Shown: piece by piece, positions 59,196 to 64,000 of the stretch
Layout: each line of letters opens with the position of its first letter
Position numbering within the stretch: position 1 is the first letter of the stretch
Origin: JBCBKP01 sp038521625
Lineage (GTDB): Bacteria; Planctomycetota; Phycisphaerae; Phycisphaerales; UBA1924
Reading direction: 5' to 3'
DNA: 64,000 nt
NCBI GenBank assembly: GCA_038521625.1
Contig: JBCBKP010000018.1
Coordinates: 4,181 to 68,180 of the forward strand
Notes under the pieces: generated by a model
What the model was told of the DNA's origin: nothing
The model's database searches: none
What the model saw: only the letters and a program-made list of their open reading frames with translations
Made by a program: the position numbers and the translations under genes

Positions 59196-60356
59196 TCAGG
59201 CCGATTGCTTCGCCGCAGCCCGAGCGTAGAGCGCGTCGAAGGCCCGCGCGACGGCCTCGGGCTCCAGGAAGTCGAAGACCCACGAGCGGCCGGCCCTGCC
59301 CATCTTCTCGATCTGCTCGGGGTGACCCAGGAGCTGGACGACGGCGTCGGCGAAGGCGTGCGGATCGCGGTCCACGATGACCGCCCCGCCGCTCTCGCGG
59401 AGCTCGGGGTGGGTGTCCACGCCGGTGGTCGTGATCACCGGCGTGCCGCAGGCCATGGCCTCTGGGAAGACGAAGCCGAAGTTCTCCTGGCTCGTCGGGA
59501 GCGCGAAGACACTCGAGGCCTGGTAGAGGCTCGTCTTCAGCGCTCCGGTCACCAGGCCGACGAAATGGCAGCGATCGGCGACGCCCTCGACCTTCGCGAG
59601 CTGGCGCAGCTCGTGGACGTAGCCGTCGTCGCCGGTGCCCGCGAGGACCGCCGAGAACGGGATCCCGATCCGGCCGAGCTCGCCCATCGCGCGGATGAAG
59701 ACGTCCGGGCCCTTCTTGTAGTGCAGGCGGCTGAGGAAGAGCACGACCGGATCGCCGGTCTCGAATGCTTCCGGGAAGGCCTCCCGGGCCGGGCCCGGAC
59801 CGGGCGGCTCGCGGTACGGCTCGAGATCGAACACCAGAGGGGCGACCTCGCCCCGCGCGGGCTCGAACCACTTCTTCGCCTGGGCCAGCTCGTTCGTCGC
59901 GGTGCAGTGGATCGACGCGGCGCGGTGCAGCGTCTTGCTGGCCCCCAGGCCGAGGAAGAGCTTCTTCTTGAGGTGCTTCTGCTGCATCGACCAGTCGTCG
60001 AGCATGCCGTGCGCCGAGATGACGTAGGGCTTGCCGAGCCGGCGGGCGAGTCGCGCGAGCTGGTCGTTGCTGGGGTGCCAGATGCCGTGCATGTGCAGGA
60101 CGTCGGCCCGGCGGATCGCGGCGGTCGCGGCGTTGAGCTGGGGCTGCGAAAGGCGGGAGAGGGCGCTGCCGTACCGTCCGAGCTCGACGACCTCGATGCC
60201 ACGCTCGGACCACGAAGGCGGGGCGTCCTTCGCGTCGTGGGTCAGGACCGTGATCTGCTGGCCGCGGGCGCGCATCAGCGAGGCGAGGTCGAGCACGCAG
60301 CGGACGACGCCGCCGAGGGCGAGGTCGATCTCGTGGATGTAGTGGACGACGTGCAT
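59196..60356 (-). CDS. Family 4-type glycosyltransferase
   Basis: 386 residues. N-terminal VVHYIHEIDLALGGVVRCVL, DVLHMHGIWHPSNDQLARLA, ISAHGMLDDWSMQQKHLKKK, and donor domain PVVLFLSRLHYKKGPDVFIR with PTSQENFGFVFPEAMACGTP. The HGIWHP and AHGML motifs are common in GT4 enzymes of exopolysaccharide clusters. It lies 19 nt after the GT2 gene and 9 nt before the next GT4. Confidence 0.9.
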   Translation of the reverse strand: MHVVHYIHEIDLALGGVVRCVLDLASLMRARGQQITVLTHDAKDAPPSWSERGIEVVELGRYGSALSRLSQPQLNAATAAIRRADVLHMHGIWHPSNDQLARLARRLGKPYVISAHGMLDDWSMQQKHLKKKLFLGLGASKTLHRAASIHCTATNELAQAKKWFEPARGEVAPLVFDLEPYREPPGPGPAREAFPEAFETGDPVVLFLSRLHYKKGPDVFIRAMGELGRIGIPFSAVLAGTGDDGYVHELRQLAKVEGVADRCHFVGLVTGALKTSLYQASSVFALPTSQENFGFVFPEAMACGTPVITTTGVDTHPELRESGGAVIVDRDPHAFADAVVQLLGHPEQIEKMGRAGRSWVFDFLEPEAVARAFDALYARAAAKQSA

Positions 60357-60375
60357 CGAGAGTGGGGCAGCGGGT

Positions 60376-61209
60376 TCAGAGGGGCTTGTCGCGGGCCGTT
60401 CTGCGGATCTCCTTCAGGTGCTGGACGGTCATGTACTCGTAGATCGCCTGGAGCACGCAATAGGTGAAGCCGGCCCGGCCGTCGAGGACGCCGAGCCGCA
60501 GCACGTAGAGATAGCAGAATTTGACCAGCGGGCGCCCGGGGAGCCGCAGGGCGAGGTTCTTGAGCTCGGCCCGGCGGGTCTGGCGGTCGGCGGCGAAGAA
60601 GTTCTGGAGCCTCAGAGGGCGGTCGCCGATCGCCCGGATCGTCTCGCCCGCCTCCTGGCGGGCGTAGCGGGCGTGCCGCTCGAGCCACTCGACGACGCCC
60701 TTCGAGAAGTTGTGGTGGTCGAACCGGTGATCCAGATAGCCGTGCTCGCCGTTGATCGTCGGCACCGGCCCGTGGCCGCGCTGCTCGAAGCGAACGCCGC
60801 GGGTGCGGAAGAACCGCAAGATGTTGCCGGCGGGCATCGCGAAGCGGAGCCAGCGGCCCCGGAAAAAGTTCCGACGGCCCGCGTAGAACGCGACGCGGGT
60901 CTCCGCTTCGTCCCGGGCGACGAGAGACATCTCGTCCCGGAGTTGAGGCGTCAGCCGCTCGTCGGCGTCGAGGTAGAAGACCCAGCGGTGGCGGAACTCG
61001 GCGTTGTCGAGCGCCCAGTTCTGCTGCTGTGCGAAGCTCTCGAACGGGTTGACCAGGACCCGGGCGCCGGCCGCCTCGGCGATCTCGCGCGTGCGGTCGG
61101 TGCTGCCCGAGTCGACCACGACGACGTCGTCGAGTCCGCAGACGGACTCGAGGCAGGCGGGGAGGTTGGCCTCCTCGTTGAGCGTGAGCACCAGGACCGA
61201 GAACGCCAT
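60376..61209 (-). CDS. Family 2 glycosyltransferase, WaaE/KdtX-like
   Basis: 277 residues, GT-A fold. FSVLVLTLNEEANLPACLES, VVVVDSGSTDRTREIAEAAG, and the DxD-type metal site VFYLDADERLTPQLRDEM identify it. The later FFRTRGVRFEQRGHGPVP and HHNFSKGVVEWLERHARYAR resemble WaaE-type glucosyltransferases of LPS core synthesis. First gene of the four-gene minus-strand operon; a candidate promoter lies in the AT-rich DNA upstream. Confidence 0.88.
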   Translation of the reverse strand: MAFSVLVLTLNEEANLPACLESVCGLDDVVVVDSGSTDRTREIAEAAGARVLVNPFESFAQQQNWALDNAEFRHRWVFYLDADERLTPQLRDEMSLVARDEAETRVAFYAGRRNFFRGRWLRFAMPAGNILRFFRTRGVRFEQRGHGPVPTINGEHGYLDHRFDHHNFSKGVVEWLERHARYARQEAGETIRAIGDRPLRLQNFFAADRQTRRAELKNLALRLPGRPLVKFCYLYVLRLGVLDGRAGFTYCVLQAIYEYMTVQHLKEIRRTARDKPL

Positions 61210-61612
61210 CAGGTGTAGGGGTCTCCCTCGGCCCCGGCGTCGCGCCGCGACATTATTTGATTACAACAGCGCAAAAATGGGCAAAATGTTGCTCCAAATC
61301 GATTTACAGACGTAAGCAGAGACATAAAAGTTCGCTGAAGAATGAGAGAAGCGCGAGCCTTCTGCGAGGAGACGCCGAGGGCCGAGAGGAGATCGAGAAG
61401 ACGGAGCACGCCCATGGATCGGCATTATGCCGCGAGCCCATGGGTCGCGGATTGGGCCGACAAGGGCCTGCGCGAGAGATTTTTTCGGATCAATCTTCGA
61501 GATGGGTGGGCACGGCGCAGAAGCGCCGCACCTTTCCATCCGAGGGAATCCGTCGGTCTGGTCTGAGGAGCCCAGATCCGTCGGGACATAGAGGGATTAG
61601 GAGACAAGACAC
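61210..61612. other. Intergenic region between divergent transcripts
   Basis: 403 bp with no convincing gene. The left third is AT-rich (61250-61340) and holds the candidate promoter of the glycosyltransferase operon. The right end carries the leader of the exported-protein gene, with TTAGGAGACAAGACACATG as Shine-Dalgarno and start. Confidence 0.5.
61258..61286 (-). promoter_or_regulatory. Candidate promoter of the glycosyltransferase/sulfotransferase operon
   Basis: On the minus strand TTTTGC, a 17-nt spacer and TAATCA, in the only strongly AT-rich stretch upstream of the operon. Confidence 0.3.
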
Positions 61613-62368
61613 ATGCCTCGCATGCACGCTATCGTCGTGGCCGCTCTGGCCGCGGGTTCGGCCTTTGGCCAGGTCACGACCATCGATTTCTCGACCGAGG
61701 ACGACGGGATCACACCGCTCGTCAACGGTCAGCAGATCGACGACGAGTTCGGCTTCATCTTTAATCTGTCCAGCTTCGGCGGAAGCAACTCCGGCATCGC
61801 CGTCTTCGACACCGGCCTGCCGAGCCCGAACCAGGGCGGCGGCGACGGCGACCTTCTCGTCGGCTTGGGCAACGCGCTGATCCTGCAGAACAACGGGGGC
61901 AGCTTCCAGACGCAGACGACGCCGGGCGTCTTCGACACGCCGAACGACGACCCGAGCGGCGGCACGATCCGCTTCGACTTCACGCTCGAGGTCGAGTTGC
62001 TCGAGATCACGCTGATCGACATCGACAACAGCGCCGCGACGCTCGTGACGCTGACAGACAGCAGCGGGAACACCCGCGTCTACGACGTGCCGGACAACTG
62101 GACGTTCGACGTCGACAACACCCCGGACGGCTTCGACGTGCTCGACCTGACCACGCTGGCGAGCCAGCAGGGCGAGGCCGGCGGGATCGCGACCGCGAGC
62201 CAGGACGCCGGCTTCGACGCGACGCGGGTCGTCCGCCTCGATGTCGCCCTGAGCGGCTCGGGCGCGATCGACAATCTCGTGATCAACGGGACTGACATCC
62301 CGGCGCCGGGTGGGGCGGCGGCTCTCGGACTGGGTGGGTTGCTCGCGACGCGTCGCCGCCGCGGCTAA
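61613..62368 (+). CDS. Exported protein with PEP-CTERM-like sorting tail, copy 1
   Basis: 251 residues. Signal peptide MPRMHAIVVAALAAGSAFGQ, a beta-sandwich-like body starting VTTIDFSTEDDGITPLVNGQ with QIDDEFGFIFNLSS, IRFDFTLEVELLEITLIDID and DATRVVRLDVALSGSGAIDN, and the tail IPAPGGAAALGLGGLLATRR. The tail has the Pro, hydrophobic, Arg layout of planctomycete PEP-CTERM-like sorting signals. The body resembles lectin-like PEP-CTERM proteins with an FDF/IDNL pattern. AGGAGA is 9 nt before the ATG. A strong terminator follows. It is a tandem paralogue of the next gene. Confidence 0.8.
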   Translation: MPRMHAIVVAALAAGSAFGQVTTIDFSTEDDGITPLVNGQQIDDEFGFIFNLSSFGGSNSGIAVFDTGLPSPNQGGGDGDLLVGLGNALILQNNGGSFQTQTTPGVFDTPNDDPSGGTIRFDFTLEVELLEITLIDIDNSAATLVTLTDSSGNTRVYDVPDNWTFDVDNTPDGFDVLDLTTLASQQGEAGGIATASQDAGFDATRVVRLDVALSGSGAIDNLVINGTDIPAPGGAAALGLGGLLATRRRRG

Positions 62369-62395
62369 ATCGAGTCTAGTTCATCAGTTCTGCGT

Positions 62396-62430
62396 ACGAG
62401 CCCAGTGAAACCACTGGGCTCGTGTCTTAT
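62396..62430 (+). terminator. Intrinsic terminator
   Basis: Perfect 12-bp stem ACGAGCCCAGTG / CACTGGGCTCGT with loop AAAC, followed by GTCTTATT. It separates the two tandem paralogues, so each has its own transcript. Confidence 0.75.
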
Positions 62431-62555
62431 TCGGGTTTGGCGAATTCGGACCCGATTCCGCGCGATTCTGTAGCTCATCCGCAGTTCAAACCGGTAACCT
62501 CTTGCAAGAGAGCGGCCTGAGAGAGGGCACGCCGGAGAGACTGAGGAGACAGGAC

Positions 62556-63299
62556 ATGCGCACTCTTGCTGCGATCGCGATGGCCGCCAGCGTTGGCACG
62601 GCCTCGGCCCAGGTGACCGTGATCGATTTCTCGACCGAGGACGACGGTCTGACCCCGCTCGTCAACGGCCAGGTCATTGACACCGAGTTCGGTTTCATCT
62701 TCAACCTGAGCAGCAGCGGCGCCAACGCCGGGCTCGGGATCTTCGACACCGATACGACCGGCCCGAACGCCAGCGGCGCCGACCCGGACCTGCTGGTCGA
62801 CCTGGGCAACGCCCTGATCCTCCAGAACAACAACGGGGGCTTCGGGAGCCAGACCGCCGGCGTCTTCGACACCGCCAACGACGACGCCGACGGCGGCACG
62901 ATCACCTTCGACTTCACGCTCGAGGTCGAGCTGGTCTCGCTGGACCTGATCGACATGAACGGCAACAACGGCGGCACGGTCACACTGACCGACGCCAACG
63001 GCCTGACCCGCATCTACACCGTCCCGAACGAGTGGACCTTCGACCCGTCGGTGCAGCCGTTCGGATGGGACACGCTCGATCTGACGACGCTCGCGGACCA
63101 GGCGGGCGAGACCGGCAATCTCGCGACGGCCCTCGAGGACGCCGGCTTCGACGCGGCCCGCGTCGTCCGTCTCGACGTCTTCTTCGTCGGCTCGGGCGCG
63201 CTCGACAACCTGACGATCCGTGGCGAGGACATCCCGGCGCCGGGTGGGGCGGTGGCTCTTGGGCTGGGCGGCCTCATCGCGACGCGTCGGCGCCGCTGA
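62556..63299 (+). CDS. Exported protein with PEP-CTERM-like sorting tail, copy 2
   Basis: 247 residues, closely similar to copy 1 along its whole length: signal peptide MRTLAAIAMAASVGTASAQ, then VTVIDFSTEDDGLTPLVNGQ, EFGFIFNLSSSG, ITFDFTLEVELVSLDLIDMN, ARVVRLDVFFVGSGALDN and the tail LGLGGLIATRRRR. The ATG at 62556 follows TGAGGAGACAGGAC, copied from the leader of copy 1; an in-frame start at 62502 is rejected. Its end overlaps the convergent EEP gene by 26 nt. Confidence 0.8.
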   Translation: MRTLAAIAMAASVGTASAQVTVIDFSTEDDGLTPLVNGQVIDTEFGFIFNLSSSGANAGLGIFDTDTTGPNASGADPDLLVDLGNALILQNNNGGFGSQTAGVFDTANDDADGGTITFDFTLEVELVSLDLIDMNGNNGGTVTLTDANGLTRIYTVPNEWTFDPSVQPFGWDTLDLTTLADQAGETGNLATALEDAGFDAARVVRLDVFFVGSGALDNLTIRGEDIPAPGGAVALGLGGLIATRRRR

Positions 63300-64000
63300 G
63301 CTGCTCTGCGACATCCAGACCCACGATCAACGCCCGGTGCGAACCCGCACCGGGCATTGTCACTCTTGAAGACACGATCCGGTTCGACCGCGAGACGAAC
63401 GCGAGATCGATCGCCCACAACGGATATCGTCCGATGAACGTGTGACCGAGCCCGCGCCCGGCTTGGTCGTGACTCTCGGCGAATCCGCCGCGGAACGGCG
63501 CGAGCGACGCCGAACCGCGCGGCGTGTTGAAGTCTCCGATGATCGCGTCGGGCTCCGGGAAGCCGGTCGCCGCCCGCTCGGTCTGCAGCCAGCGCCCGAG
63601 CTGGTCGGGCACGCGCACCGTCCCCGCGAAGCGTTCCGCGGCCTGCAGCATCGCCGCGATCGCGCGCGGTCGGTGCAGCATCGGGTCGGAGGGCAGGTCC
63701 ACGATCCAGAACGTCACGTCTCGCCCGAGCCGCTCGGTCGTGTCGAGCGTGACGAACGCGACGCCGTTCTGGAACGTGCCGAGGCGCTCCTTGGTCCAGG
63801 CGCTCGCGGGCAGGTCGAGCTTGGCCTCCCCCACCGCCAGGATCGGGTCGCGTGTGATCACGCCCGATGCGAGCACCCGCGCGTATCGGACCGGGCGCGC
63901 CCCGTCCTCGGGCAGCTCGCCCGCGTCGCCGGCCGGGGCGAGCGCCGCGATCACCGCCGCGTCGAGCGCGGTGCGCTCGCGCCCGTTGGCGAGCACGACC
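63274..64000 (-). CDS. Endonuclease/exonuclease/phosphatase-family protein, 5' end cut by window edge
   Basis: About 241 C-terminal residues visible; the frame is open to the last base and the start lies to the right. EEP motifs: VTFWIVDLPSDPMLHRPRAI, DAIIGDFNTPRGSASL, LWAIDLAFVS and GAGSHRALIVGLDV, giving the Asp/Asn metal site and the final His of the family. Similar in layout to the protein at 55868. The preceding visible part (ITRDPILAVGEAKLDLPASA) belongs to the same fold. The stop lies inside the 3' end of the convergent exported-protein gene. Confidence 0.75.
   Translation of the reverse strand, partial: VVLANGRERTALDAAVIAALAPAGDAGELPEDGARPVRYARVLASGVITRDPILAVGEAKLDLPASAWTKERLGTFQNGVAFVTLDTTERLGRDVTFWIVDLPSDPMLHRPRAIAAMLQAAERFAGTVRVPDQLGRWLQTERAATGFPEPDAIIGDFNTPRGSASLAPFRGGFAESHDQAGRGLGHTFIGRYPLWAIDLAFVSRSNRIVSSRVTMPGAGSHRALIVGLDVAEQLSGADASR

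Noticed and set aside
57841..60213. Long minus-strand open frame continuous with the sulfotransferase
   Set aside because: It overlaps two well-supported glycosyltransferase genes in another frame and has an Arg/Pro-rich shadow composition; the sulfotransferase starts at GTG 57840.
58188..60467. Long plus-strand open frame opposite the glycosyltransferases
   Set aside because: Shadow of real genes on the other strand; no domain, no start context.
1..64000. tRNA, rRNA, phage or insertion-sequence genes
   Set aside because: No cloverleaf-like segment, rRNA core, integrase or transposase motif was found by reading; a tRNA scan would be needed to exclude a tRNA fully.

Overview
The window is about 70% G+C and densely coded on both strands. 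It looks like a chromosome segment from a planctomycete of the class Phycisphaerae, probably Phycisphaerales. The evidence is the mix of gene families: two exported proteins with Cys-bracketed GC-type dockerin tails, several short exported proteins ending in a Pro-Gly, hydrophobic, Arg-Arg-Arg sorting tail, right-handed beta-helix proteins, and four small membrane proteins with a CxxC-CPEC zinc ribbon. No rRNA, tRNA, CRISPR array, insertion sequence or phage gene was seen.

Layout. 1-8.9 kb: the 3' part of an EF-G-like gene, then an accessory island of exported proteins. It holds two tandem beta-helix genes (copies of one duplicated segment), a dockerin protein, a decayed relic, a signal-peptide-bearing Hcp-like protein and a PEP-CTERM-like protein, followed by two small genes. 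9-25 kb: mostly housekeeping genes (class V aminotransferase, HEAT-like membrane protein, ClcA chloride transporter, topoisomerase I, signal peptidase I, an ECF sigma/membrane partner/secretin-like operon, HisRS, a TPR protein). 25-33 kb: a dockerin protein, a short NuoG, a hairpin-rich intergenic region, a kelch protein, a DUF985 cupin, TruA and two zinc-ribbon membrane proteins. 33-45 kb: a heptamer stop-start repeat leading into a glycosyltransferase, a UbiA-type prenyltransferase, a GbsR/MarR regulator, a membrane-anchored HTH protein, a class IV aminotransferase and DnaE. 45-54 kb: a third beta-helix gene, UbiX, PyrB-Gmk, an ArsR-AHSA1 pair, a methyltransferase and an Mrp ATPase. 54-61 kb: a nucleotide-sugar epimerase, an EEP-family membrane protein and a minus-strand operon of three glycosyltransferases plus a sulfotransferase, suggesting a sulfated surface glycan. 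61-64 kb: tandem paralogous exported proteins and a truncated EEP-family gene.

Regulation. Many housekeeping genes have a TANNNT-like -10 hexamer ending only 5-9 nt before the start codon and no Shine-Dalgarno site, which suggests leaderless mRNAs. Most exported-protein genes have a clear purine-rich Shine-Dalgarno and a longer leader. The most unusual features are: the heptamer ladder of overlapping TGATG stop-starts at 33.2 kb; the PPxGPVxDTG-like tag just after the signal peptide, shared by beta-helix and Hcp-like proteins; the tandem duplication that copied the tail of the EF-G gene; and the hairpin-rich intergenic region at 28.4-28.8 kb.
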